The position numbers and the translations under genes were made by a program. This document shows positions 33,247 to 42,262 of a DNA stretch of 64,000 nucleotides, in pieces. Position 1 is the first letter of the stretch, and each line of letters starts with the position of its first letter. Source of the DNA: Woeseiaceae bacterium (lineage in GTDB: Bacteria > Pseudomonadota > Gammaproteobacteria > Steroidobacterales > Woeseiaceae); the NCBI GenBank assembly GCA_013001045.1, contig JABDNG010000036.1, positions 17,526 through 81,525 on the forward strand, written 5' to 3'. The notes under the pieces are model-generated. The model did no database searches, was not told where the DNA came from, and saw only the letters and a list, made by a program, of their open reading frames with translations.

Positions 33247-33570
33247 GATTACCAGTCTTATTATTGTCGGTCTGAATACGCAACACGTATGCAGGTGGTC
33301 AACTTACCACAGGAACAGATCCGGAGACCAATAATCGGAGGCCCGGGAAGTGGATTATGTCAAACAAATACGATCGCTGCCTGCGAAGTCCCTGCTCGCC
33401 CCGCAAAATAGTGCGCCTGTTTCGCAAAAGAGTTCTATCGACTGACGTGCCGGGCATCTAATGTAACTTACGAAGAAGTGAAGATCGTCCGGTGCAGATG
33501 GTTTACGGATGTAACCAAAGCGGCAGACGATTCTTAATAATTCTTCGACTCTCGATAGTCTACTAAAACC

Positions 33571-33750
33571 ATGGAGAAAAAAATGAAAGAGAAAATCATG
33601 AAATTCCTTCGCGACGAGCAAGGATTAACGACGGTTGAATACGCGGTAGCTGGTGCGTTGATTGCGGCAGCTGTTGTCGCATCGTTCCGCGCTCTCGGCG
33701 TCACCGTAGACGGCGTGATCTCGGGTATTGACGCTGAATTGAGTACCTAA
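33571..33750 (+). CDS. flp: Flp-type major pilin (59 aa, absent from the ORF track)
   Basis: MEKKMKEKIMKFLRDEQGLTTVEYAVAGALIAAAVVASFRALG: class III prepilin G/XXXXEY signature; next to Tad genes. Confidence 0.93.
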   Translation: MEKKMKEKIMKFLRDEQGLTTVEYAVAGALIAAAVVASFRALGVTVDGVISGIDAELST

Positions 33751-33762
33751 GCTCTAAGCCCA

Positions 33763-33798
33763 GGTTGGCGGGTATCGATTACCCGCCAACCGTTTTTT
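33763..33798 (+). terminator. Intrinsic terminator between flp and the prepilin peptidase gene
   Basis: Perfect 12-bp stem GGTTGGCGGGTA/TACCCGCCAACC, loop TCGAT, followed by G and six Ts. Confidence 0.85.
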
Positions 33799-33809
33799 GA
33801 ATTTCCGCC

Positions 33810-34391
33810 GTGTCAACAAGAGAAATGCTGGGAATGCTAGTTGACGAACAACTAATAGCCGCAATTAACCTGTCACTGATCCTGGTCGTGACACTGTGCG
33901 CGGTCACAGATATCGCGGAGAACCGAATTCCAAATATCGTGCTGTTTCCCGCGCTGTTGCTCGCATTCGTATGCAATAGCATGCTGGCCGGCATTGCCGG
34001 ATTCGTCGAGTGCCTGTTGGGATTAGTACTCGGCATGTCAATGCTATTTCCGTTCTACTTTACGGGCGGCACGAGCGCAGGTGACGTGAAGCTACTCGGC
34101 GTCGTGGGTGCTCTGCTTGGTGCGCAAGGTGTCTTCATCGCCGGCGCTGCGACCCTGGTTTTCGGCGGCGCGCTCGGCATTCTGTTTATTACTTGGCGGG
34201 TCATAAAACCGAAGTTGTTGCTCTACACCACGCAACTCATTCGTTTCGGTGAAAGCACGGGGCCGACGTTGCTAGTGACCGCAACCGCTGACGTCAACCG
34301 CAAGACCTATTTCCCCTATGCGCCGGCAATTGCATTAGGAACCTATTATTCGCTCTGGGACCTCGGCTATTTCAGTCGGCTGGCGTTGTAA
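33810..34391 (+). CDS. tadV: Prepilin peptidase, A24 family (TadV/CpaA)
   Basis: VTDIAENRIPNIV and TGGTSAGDVKLLGVVGALLG aspartyl protease motifs. Confidence 0.88.
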   Translation: MSTREMLGMLVDEQLIAAINLSLILVVTLCAVTDIAENRIPNIVLFPALLLAFVCNSMLAGIAGFVECLLGLVLGMSMLFPFYFTGGTSAGDVKLLGVVGALLGAQGVFIAGAATLVFGGALGILFITWRVIKPKLLLYTTQLIRFGESTGPTLLVTATADVNRKTYFPYAPAIALGTYYSLWDLGYFSRLAL

Positions 34392-34396
34392 GGCCG

Positions 34397-35761
34397 ATGG
34401 CAATTACAGGTTTTTCGAGCTCCGATGTCCGCCTCGACCAGATTGGGCAAGCGAAGATCAGCAAGCTCGCCCCGCGGCCAATCCAGTTGCAGGACACAGG
34501 ACTGTCCGAAGGTTTTATTGCTGATCTCATTGCCAAGCACCTCCTCAGTCGCGGTGCCCTGAGCATCGCCGAACTGAGCTCGCTTCTGGCCCTGGCGGGA
34601 TCGATCATCGAGCAGATTCTGAATTTCATGCGTAGCGAGGCACGGATTGAGGTGAAGCCCCGCGCGGGCCAGCAACAGGCATTATCCTATTCGTTAACGG
34701 AAGCCGGCAGAGTCAGTGCCCTCGACGCTACGATGCGTAGCGGCTATGTCGGCCCGGCACCGGTACCGCTAAAGCACTACGCGCAGGTTGCGCGCGCCCA
34801 GACGATCCATGCACGCAGCGTAGCGCAGAGCGCGATGCTTGCGGCATTCGAAGATGTCGTTATGGAACGCGAATTACTCGATAAACTCGGGCCATCCTTG
34901 AATTCCGGTCGGGCAATCTTCCTGTACGGTGGGGCCGGCACAGGTAAGACCTATATCTCACAGAAGCTGTCGCGTCTCTTCTTCGACCTGACGCTTGTCC
35001 CACATGCCATCGCGATAGACGACATAGTTGTTCAGGTTTTTGACCATCAGCTCCACAAGGTTGTCACGTACGACAGTGGCGATGAGAGAATCATGCTCGA
35101 TCGCGGTCACGATCCGCGCTTCCATGTGTGCGAGCGACCGGTTGCGATTACTGGCGGAGAACTGACACCCGAGATGCTGGAAATTCGATATGACGCATCG
35201 ACACGACTCTACGAGGCACCGTTACAACTAAAAGCAAACAACGGCATGTTTATTATCGATGACATGGGCCGGCAACGAATTACGCCAGAGGCACTGTTTA
35301 ATCGCTGGATCGTGCCCCTGGAAGAGAAACGTGACTACCTGGATCTTGGATACGGCAAGCACTTTTCGGTTCCCTTCGATGTCGTACTGATCTTTTCAAC
35401 CAATATTAATCCGCTCGAACTTGCCGACGAGGCATTCTTGCGCCGCATCGGCTATAAGATCGAGTTCAAGCCGCTATCGCGAGACCTGTATACCAGGATC
35501 TGGGATGACGTATGTCGCGAATATCAAGTGGTTTGTGAGCCCGATGTCCTGGACTTTGTCATTCGCAAGTTGCATGCAGCGCAAGGTGTCGCGTTGCTGC
35601 CCTGCCATCCGCGAGACCTGGTCGGGATGGCGGTAGATCACGCTGTGTATTCAGGGGAACCCAGAAAAATCACGGAGCGTCACATGCAATGGGCATGGGA
35701 CAACTATTTTGTGTCGGCCGACGAATACGCCGATTCAGTCGACAGGCAATCGTACTCTTAG
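34397..35761 (+). CDS. AAA+ ATPase embedded in the Tad locus
   Basis: Walker A GGAGTGKTYISQKL, Walker B-like MFIIDDMGRQ, sensor-like LIFSTNINP, LADEAFLRRIGYKIEF. Confidence 0.85.
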   Translation: MAITGFSSSDVRLDQIGQAKISKLAPRPIQLQDTGLSEGFIADLIAKHLLSRGALSIAELSSLLALAGSIIEQILNFMRSEARIEVKPRAGQQQALSYSLTEAGRVSALDATMRSGYVGPAPVPLKHYAQVARAQTIHARSVAQSAMLAAFEDVVMERELLDKLGPSLNSGRAIFLYGGAGTGKTYISQKLSRLFFDLTLVPHAIAIDDIVVQVFDHQLHKVVTYDSGDERIMLDRGHDPRFHVCERPVAITGGELTPEMLEIRYDASTRLYEAPLQLKANNGMFIIDDMGRQRITPEALFNRWIVPLEEKRDYLDLGYGKHFSVPFDVVLIFSTNINPLELADEAFLRRIGYKIEFKPLSRDLYTRIWDDVCREYQVVCEPDVLDFVIRKLHAAQGVALLPCHPRDLVGMAVDHAVYSGEPRKITERHMQWAWDNYFVSADEYADSVDRQSYS

Positions 35762-35772
35762 GAGGCTAGATC

Positions 35773-36552
35773 ATGGTTCATCGCAGAGGTCTCATATTGG
35801 TTTTTCTGTCACTCATGATGGCTGTCGGCGCAGCCTGGGTGGCGAACAGGTGGGTTAGCGGTCAGCTCGTCACTAAGGCATCGGCTGCGCCCAGTACCCA
35901 GCTTGTCGTGACGGCGGCGATGAGCATCCCCATCGCAACCAAGGTCGAAGGGAGGCACCTTAGGTTAACAGCCGTGCCCGAAGGAGTGGTACCGACAGGG
36001 GCATACACAGACCTGGCGGAGGTCGAGGGTAAAGTTGCGACCACGTCGGTGGCACGCGGCGAAATCCTTGTTACGGAACGCTTCGCAACGCACAATCGCG
36101 GCAGCACGCTCGCAGCTCTTGTCGCCGACAATATGCGTGCGGTCACCGTGCGCGTCGATGACGTCATCGGCGTCGGTGGATTCCTGCTGCCAGGGAATAC
36201 GGTTGACGTACTCGCAGCCCGAAAAGGTAAAGACCGGCGCGCGATCATCGAGACCATTTTGACGAATATCAAAGTCCTTGCTGTCGATCAGACGGCGGCG
36301 ACCGATGAAAACGACCCGGTCATCGTGCGTGCCGTGACGCTCGAAATGACCCCGAAACAGGCCGAGAAACTCGTAAAGGCGCGCACCGAGGGCTCTATTC
36401 AGCTGACCCTGCGTAATCCCGAACAAGAGGACATAGTGCCCGAGCCAGTGAAACGAACGGTGAGAAGGCCGACGCCGAGGAAAGCTCCGACGGACTCGTC
36501 AGTTGAAATTATCCGCGGAACCGACGTCAAGAAAACAAAAACCAAATCCTGA
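35773..36552 (+). CDS. cpaB: Flp pilus assembly protein CpaB/RcpC
   Basis: SAF-like domain: AMSIPIATKVEGRHLRLTAVPEGVVP, VRVDDVIGVGGFLLPGNTVDVLA. Confidence 0.88.
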   Translation: MVHRRGLILVFLSLMMAVGAAWVANRWVSGQLVTKASAAPSTQLVVTAAMSIPIATKVEGRHLRLTAVPEGVVPTGAYTDLAEVEGKVATTSVARGEILVTERFATHNRGSTLAALVADNMRAVTVRVDDVIGVGGFLLPGNTVDVLAARKGKDRRAIIETILTNIKVLAVDQTAATDENDPVIVRAVTLEMTPKQAEKLVKARTEGSIQLTLRNPEQEDIVPEPVKRTVRRPTPRKAPTDSSVEIIRGTDVKKTKTKS

Positions 36553-36582
36553 TTCCAGGCAACAGTGTGAAACCGCAGAGCC

Positions 36583-38235
36583 ATGGTTACAAAGAATAAT
36601 AAAAGGACTGTAAGAATGAACTCAAGAATGGAAGCACGGTGCTACGGGAAGCAATTAGTCACCTTATTATTGCTTTTCACATTGGTAATATCGGGACAGT
36701 CCTTCGGCCAGTTCACCGTTATGGCACAGCAATTGGGCCGCGGGGCAGACAACGCCTTGAGCGTACCCCTCTACAAGTCGCGCGTCGTTTCACTGGACGC
36801 CCCGGCCAAGAGAATATCGGTCGGTAACCCGCAAATCGCCGATATTCTGATCCTTCGCTCGACGCAGCTATATGTGCTGGGTAAGGATCTCGGAACGACG
36901 AACGTTTTGTTGTGGGATAGCGCCGATCGCCTGATTGGTACTGTGAGCGTCGAGGTGACCCACGACTTGCAGGCGCTCAAAGCGAAATTCCACAGCCTGA
37001 TGCCGAATGAAAGCATCTCCGTCTATTCGGCGCAGCGAAATATTGTTTTAGCCGGCCGCGTTTCCAATGTCGGCAATATGAACGCAGCTATCCGTATCGC
37101 CGAGGGTTACTTCAAGACGGGTGGAAGTTCCAGGTCCGGGTCGAGCGAAGGCGCTACTCAGTTCGCCGCAAAGAACGTCGCGGAGGATGAAGTGGGAGAA
37201 GTCATCAATATGCTCAGTGTGGGTGGCGCGCAACAGGTAATGCTGGAAGTAAAAGTAGCTGAGATCGCCAGGACCGAACTCAAGCGGCTGGATGTGCGAT
37301 TCAATAGCATTCTTACGCGCAGTAGTACCTGGAACGTTGGCGGCGTTAACGGCGGCGCGAGCTTCCCGGATGCCCTTATCCGGCAGCAGAGCATAATTAC
37401 TATTCCCGATGGCGCCGGTGGTTTTGTTAATGTCCTTGACGAATTTGAAGGACGTATACCTGTTTTCGGCGAGCCCGCACCCTTCGGGCCTGTCATCGAC
37501 GAGTTCTTGCCGAACCCGATGACAATCCAGGACAAGGGCCTGTTCGCCAGCTTCCTCAATGAAAACTTCCTTTTCAATATCGCCTTTGACGCAGCCAAGG
37601 AGAAGGGTCTTGCCAAGATCCTGGCCGAACCCACGTTGACCACCCAGACCGGGCAGCAGGCGGAGTTTCTCTCGGGCGGTGAATTTCCGATACCGGTACC
37701 GAGTGGCGACGATGGCGTTACCGTCGAATTTAAAGAGTTCGGTGTCGGCGTTAAATTCGTGCCGCTGGTATTAGATGCGGGGCGCATAAACTTGAAGCTC
37801 AATATTAGTGTCAGCGAGCTTATCGATTCGAACAATCTCTCGATTACATCTAACGGTGTGTCGCAGACATTTCTGGTTCCGCGACTGACAAAACGCAGTG
37901 CGCAATCCACGGTCGAACTGGCGGACGGCCAGACAATCGGCATTGCCGGCCTGATCAATGAAAACCTCAGGGAAACCATCACGAAGTTCCCAGGACTGGG
38001 AGATATCCCCGGTATTGGCGCACTTTTTAGAAGCCAGGCTTTTCAGAAGGGAGAGACCGAGCTTTTAATCTTGGTGACGCCACACCTCGTCAAGCCAATG
38101 ATACCCGGCGAGATTCGATTGCCAACTGATAAATTCCGGGAACCCAGTGACCTGGAGTTCTTCCTAGGGGGGCAACTAGAAGGTCGTAGAGGCAAAAGAC
38201 GCGGCTCATCGTCATACGGTCACGACCTTAATTAA
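36583..38235 (+). CDS. cpaC: Type II/III secretin family protein CpaC/RcpA
   Basis: KRISVGNPQIADILILRSTQLYVLGKDLGTTNVLLWD, secretin C-terminus FLSGGEFPIPVPSGDDGVTVEFKEFGVGVKFVPLV, LLILVTPHLVKPM. Confidence 0.92.
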   Translation: MVTKNNKRTVRMNSRMEARCYGKQLVTLLLLFTLVISGQSFGQFTVMAQQLGRGADNALSVPLYKSRVVSLDAPAKRISVGNPQIADILILRSTQLYVLGKDLGTTNVLLWDSADRLIGTVSVEVTHDLQALKAKFHSLMPNESISVYSAQRNIVLAGRVSNVGNMNAAIRIAEGYFKTGGSSRSGSSEGATQFAAKNVAEDEVGEVINMLSVGGAQQVMLEVKVAEIARTELKRLDVRFNSILTRSSTWNVGGVNGGASFPDALIRQQSIITIPDGAGGFVNVLDEFEGRIPVFGEPAPFGPVIDEFLPNPMTIQDKGLFASFLNENFLFNIAFDAAKEKGLAKILAEPTLTTQTGQQAEFLSGGEFPIPVPSGDDGVTVEFKEFGVGVKFVPLVLDAGRINLKLNISVSELIDSNNLSITSNGVSQTFLVPRLTKRSAQSTVELADGQTIGIAGLINENLRETITKFPGLGDIPGIGALFRSQAFQKGETELLILVTPHLVKPMIPGEIRLPTDKFREPSDLEFFLGGQLEGRRGKRRGSSSYGHDLN

Positions 38236-38260
38236 CGGTACGTTTGGGCAGGAAATAATT

Positions 38261-38536
38261 ATGAAATATCGAATTATCACAGTCACCGCCGCAGCATTTG
38301 TTCTGGCAGGCACCGGGTGCGCGACAAAGGACGGTACAGAAAACGATTTCGGCAATTCCGTCAGGCAAATGACCGAGCAGCAAATATTCGACATGAACGC
38401 TGCCTCGTCGCCGGACCCGAACGCCGTTCTGGGTGGTGACCCGGAGAGGCTTAACAACACCTTGGACGGACACCGGAAAGATGTGGCGAAACCAAGCGGT
38501 GTTGCGGCCCCGGTAACCATTAATGTTGGGAACTAG
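38261..38536 (+). CDS. Short Tad-associated lipoprotein (CpaD-like position)
   Basis: 91 aa; lipobox FVLAGTGCATKD; DFGNSVRQMTEQQIFD and LDGHRKD segments; between secretin and TadG-like genes. Confidence 0.65.
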   Translation: MKYRIITVTAAAFVLAGTGCATKDGTENDFGNSVRQMTEQQIFDMNAASSPDPNAVLGGDPERLNNTLDGHRKDVAKPSGVAAPVTINVGN

Positions 38537-38583
38537 TAGTCTGCGACCGAGGATTCGATCTTTTACTTTCATCGGATAATTAA

Positions 38584-39927
38584 ATGATCAATGCCATGAC
38601 ATATTATTTGAAGCAGCGCGGTGTGGTTATCCCTATAGTGGTGATCGGTTTACTCGCGATGCTCGCCGTCGCTGGTCTTGCTATAGACGGTAGTCACGCT
38701 CTTGCTAACAAGACGCGCGCACAGAACACCGTTGATGCAGCCGCCCTTGCCGCCGCCAAAGTATTGGATGAGACGGGCGGAGATATCGCGCCAGCCACGG
38801 CTGCCGCCAACAGCCTGTTTTCCATCAACGCTGATGCGGCTGGAAATCATGAATTGAATCGTGCTTACGATGCGGGCGACATCACAGTAACGGTACAGTA
38901 TTCGACCACTGTCAATCCCTTTATCCCGGGAGCGCCAGCGGGGCCATTTGTTCGAGTTATCGCCACCGGGTTTGACACTGCGACGACTTTGTCGAGAGTG
39001 CTGAGCATTAACGATATTTCGACTCCGGCAACGGCGGTCGCTGGCCCGAGTGGCCCGCTCGGCAGTGGCGAGGGAGCCAACGTCTGCGACATTGCGCCTA
39101 TTGCGGTTTGCAATGGGGACAATAAAGGCGCCGACGCTGTCCCGCCTTTCGGGTTCGTAACGGAAAGTCTTACAGTGCTCAAACCAGGTCCCGGTAACCA
39201 TGGCGACATAGGCCCGGGAAACTACAAGATGCTTCGCCTCGGCTGCAATGGTGGTTCCTGCCTGCGACACAATTTGGCGGGCAGTTATGACGACTGTCAG
39301 ACGGTAGGGGATTACGTTGAAACTGAACCAGGTGTTTCATCCGGACCAACCAGCCAGGGATTCAACACCCGATTCGGCATATACCAGGGGGGCGGTATGA
39401 ACTCTGAGGACTACCCGCCGGATCGCGTCACAACCGAACAGGACCCAGACATTCTCAAGGCCTGTGAGGATGACAGTGTTGATCCTCCCGTAGACCATAT
39501 ATACATGACCTCCGCTCCAGGTAAGAATTACTGCAAGCACTATGACCCGGTTGATGTTCCCTGGGTGAATGACGAGGTACTTGTCGCCGACGACATTAAC
39601 TACAGCTATGACGAATGGTACTATGATTCTCTCCCCCCTAATACATTCCCTGCCGACAGCAAGAAAAACCGGCGTGTTCTTGCCTTTCCCGTCGTCGAAT
39701 GCACTGGAAATCAAAATGGTCAGTCATCGTTAAAGGTCCTGGGTTTTACGTGCCTGTTCATGTTGCAGTCACTGCCCAGTGGGCAAAACGACGGTGGCGG
39801 CAAGATAATCGGGGAATTCATTGATTCATGTGAGGTAAACGGAACGGCCGGCAATAACCCGCCAGGCGCCAACCCCTTGCTGTACAAGATCCAGCTTTAC
39901 AAGAACGCCGATTCGAGAGACTCCTGA
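38584..39927 (+). CDS. TadG-like pilus assembly protein, paralogue 1
   Basis: N-terminal QRGVVIPIVVIGLLAMLAVAGLAIDGSHALANKTRAQNTVDAAALAAAKVL; Tad locus context. Confidence 0.85.
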   Translation: MINAMTYYLKQRGVVIPIVVIGLLAMLAVAGLAIDGSHALANKTRAQNTVDAAALAAAKVLDETGGDIAPATAAANSLFSINADAAGNHELNRAYDAGDITVTVQYSTTVNPFIPGAPAGPFVRVIATGFDTATTLSRVLSINDISTPATAVAGPSGPLGSGEGANVCDIAPIAVCNGDNKGADAVPPFGFVTESLTVLKPGPGNHGDIGPGNYKMLRLGCNGGSCLRHNLAGSYDDCQTVGDYVETEPGVSSGPTSQGFNTRFGIYQGGGMNSEDYPPDRVTTEQDPDILKACEDDSVDPPVDHIYMTSAPGKNYCKHYDPVDVPWVNDEVLVADDINYSYDEWYYDSLPPNTFPADSKKNRRVLAFPVVECTGNQNGQSSLKVLGFTCLFMLQSLPSGQNDGGGKIIGEFIDSCEVNGTAGNNPPGANPLLYKIQLYKNADSRDS

Positions 39928-41330
39928 TGAATACGATAAGGTTACATTCCAAACAACGCGGTGCCATCGTACCAATTGTAGTTATCGGACTGCTCGCGAT
40001 GCTCGCCGTCGCGGGTCTGGCAATGGATGGCAGTCATGCGCTTGCCAACAAGACGCGCGCGCAGAACACGGTTGATGCCTCCGCCCTTGCCGCCGCAAAG
40101 GTCTTGGACGATACGGACGGAGACACCGCTCTGGCTACGGCCGCCGCCAACAGTCTGTTTTCCATCAACGCTGATGCTGCTGGTAATCATGAATTAAATA
40201 GTGCTTACGATGCAGGCGATATCACCGTAACTGTTCAATACTCGGCGACGCTCAATCCATTTGTACCCGGTTCATTTGTACCGGGTACAACAAGCTGGTT
40301 CGTTCGGGTCATTGCGACCGGATTCGACACCGAGACAACGTTGACCAAGGTGCTTGGCGTCAATGAGATTGCGACGCCGGCGACGGCGGTCGCGGGCCCG
40401 AGCGGGCCCATCGGAGTCGGCGGCGGCGCGACGGTCTGCGATATCGCACCCATCGCTGTCTGTGAAGACGACGTGCCTGGAACCGTGGACACGGAGGCGC
40501 TCCGGGTGCTGAAACCCAATCCCGGGGTGCACGGCGACGTCGGTCCGGGCAATTACAAGATGCTGCGTTTGGATTGCAGCGGAGGCGATTGCCTGCGACG
40601 GAACCTCGCCGGCGATTATGACCAATGCGTCGAGGTCGGAAATGACGAAGTTCCGGTACCCCCGGTCGAGACGGAACCGGGCGTTTCGTCCGGACCAACA
40701 AGCCAGGGGTTTAACACCCGATTCAATGTATATCAGGGTGGCGGTATGAATTCGACCGACTATCCGCCGGATTATTACGTAAGCGAACAGGACACTGGCC
40801 CTAACAGCGAATATTTAAGGGCATGCGAGGATCCGAATGATCCGCTTGCCGAGCATATTTTTCTGACGAGCAACCAGGGGAGTCAGTATTGCAAGGACTT
40901 TGGCGAGAACCCTGGATTTGACCCGACAAACTCTGCGACGTGGGGAGGCGAGTGGTCAGCCGACCATGTAACCCAGGCGAACGAAATTAATTACGATTAT
41001 GCCGATTACGGTGGGGCTGCGCCCGGAGGCCCGGACGACCCTGGCAGCGATCCACGGGAACTCGGTCGCCGTATCCTCAATTTCCCCGTGGTTGATTGCG
41101 CCGGTGATCAAAACGGGCAGTCCACGCTCGAAGTCTCGGGTTTTGCCTGCTTCTTCATGCTGCAATCGCTTGAAGGCGGGCAGTCCGCAGGGGCCGGCCA
41201 TATTTTCGGGCAATATATCGGTGACTGCTTGGTGAACGGTAATGCGGGTACCAATCCCGGTGGTGGGCCATCGGGTCCACTGCTTTACAAGATTCAACTT
41301 TACAGAAACCCAGACTCGAAGGACTCATGA
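39927..41330 (+). CDS. TadG-like pilus assembly protein, paralogue 2
   Basis: Near-identical N-terminal ~80 aa to the preceding gene; shared GPTSQGFNTRF-YQGGGMNS-DYPPD segment. Confidence 0.85.
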   Translation: MNTIRLHSKQRGAIVPIVVIGLLAMLAVAGLAMDGSHALANKTRAQNTVDASALAAAKVLDDTDGDTALATAAANSLFSINADAAGNHELNSAYDAGDITVTVQYSATLNPFVPGSFVPGTTSWFVRVIATGFDTETTLTKVLGVNEIATPATAVAGPSGPIGVGGGATVCDIAPIAVCEDDVPGTVDTEALRVLKPNPGVHGDVGPGNYKMLRLDCSGGDCLRRNLAGDYDQCVEVGNDEVPVPPVETEPGVSSGPTSQGFNTRFNVYQGGGMNSTDYPPDYYVSEQDTGPNSEYLRACEDPNDPLAEHIFLTSNQGSQYCKDFGENPGFDPTNSATWGGEWSADHVTQANEINYDYADYGGAAPGGPDDPGSDPRELGRRILNFPVVDCAGDQNGQSTLEVSGFACFFMLQSLEGGQSAGAGHIFGQYIGDCLVNGNAGTNPGGGPSGPLLYKIQLYRNPDSKDS

Positions 41331-41788
41331 TGCGGAATTTGACACCTCTGTTTCATCAGCGCGGTCTTGCACTGGTCGAAACGGCAATTACCCTACCGTT
41401 CCTGCTTTTTGTAATGCTGGCATCGACCGAGTTTACCAACGCATTTGTCGAGCATACGACATTGACCAAAGCGGTGAGAGACGGTGCGCGCTATGCAGCC
41501 GAAGAGGCCATCGACGGAACTTTGACCATGAATCTTTCTGCCGCTCTCAGGAATGAAACGAGAAATTTAGTCGTTTACGGGAACACGGCGGGTACGGGAA
41601 CGCCGGCCGTCGATGGTCTGACTACAGGCGATGTAACCGTCAGCGACGTGGGCGGTAACAATATCGAGGTCAGTGTGAATTATGCGTATACCGGTATTCT
41701 TGGTTCGGTCTTGCCGTCTTTCGGCTACGGTTCCGACCACTCCTTGTTATTCAACCTGAGAGCGACCGTTACGATGAGGGCTTTGTAA
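41327..41788 (+). CDS. tadE: TadE-family pseudopilin
   Basis: QRGLALVETAITLPFLLFVMLASTEFTNAF, VRDGARYAAE. Confidence 0.87.
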   Translation: MMRNLTPLFHQRGLALVETAITLPFLLFVMLASTEFTNAFVEHTTLTKAVRDGARYAAEEAIDGTLTMNLSAALRNETRNLVVYGNTAGTGTPAVDGLTTGDVTVSDVGGNNIEVSVNYAYTGILGSVLPSFGYGSDHSLLFNLRATVTMRAL

Positions 41789-42243
41789 TGATAAGTCGGC
41801 GGCATCAGCAGGGAACGACCGCAGTTGAGTTCGCAATCGTCGGGCTGGTGTTCTTTACCGTATTGATTGCACTGATCGATTTCAGCCGTTTGTTTTGGGA
41901 TATGGCGGCTCTGGATGAGTCAACCAGGCGTGGCGCGCGGATAGCCGCGGTCTGTCCCGTCAATGATCCATACGTCGCAGAGGTAGCACTGTTTGGCGGG
42001 CTAATACCGACACTCGAGACTCAGCATATTTCCGTTCAATACCTGGACGCCGGTGCCAGCGTTGTCGCCGATCCAGGCGGTGCGGGCTATGGCTCCATTA
42101 GATACGTCCGCGTCAGCATCCAGAACTTCCAGTTGCGGACGTTTATTCCCGGCTTGCCGGCGATGATAACACCCCCGTCTTTCGAAACGACGATACCCAG
42201 CGAAAGTCTGGGGCGCGTCGGTACTGTTGATGTCGCTTGTTAA
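41788..42243 (+). CDS. tadF: TadE/TadF-family pseudopilin
   Basis: QQGTTAVEFAIVGLVFFTVLIALIDFSRLFWDMAALDESTRRGARIAAV. Confidence 0.85.
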   Translation: MISRRHQQGTTAVEFAIVGLVFFTVLIALIDFSRLFWDMAALDESTRRGARIAAVCPVNDPYVAEVALFGGLIPTLETQHISVQYLDAGASVVADPGGAGYGSIRYVRVSIQNFQLRTFIPGLPAMITPPSFETTIPSESLGRVGTVDVAC

Positions 42244-42262
42244 TGTGAGAGGAAGAACTTAA

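Noticed and set aside
37158-37982. 274-aa minus-strand ORF within cpaC
   Set aside because: Antisense to a well-supported secretin gene; Ser/Pro/Asn-rich shadow.
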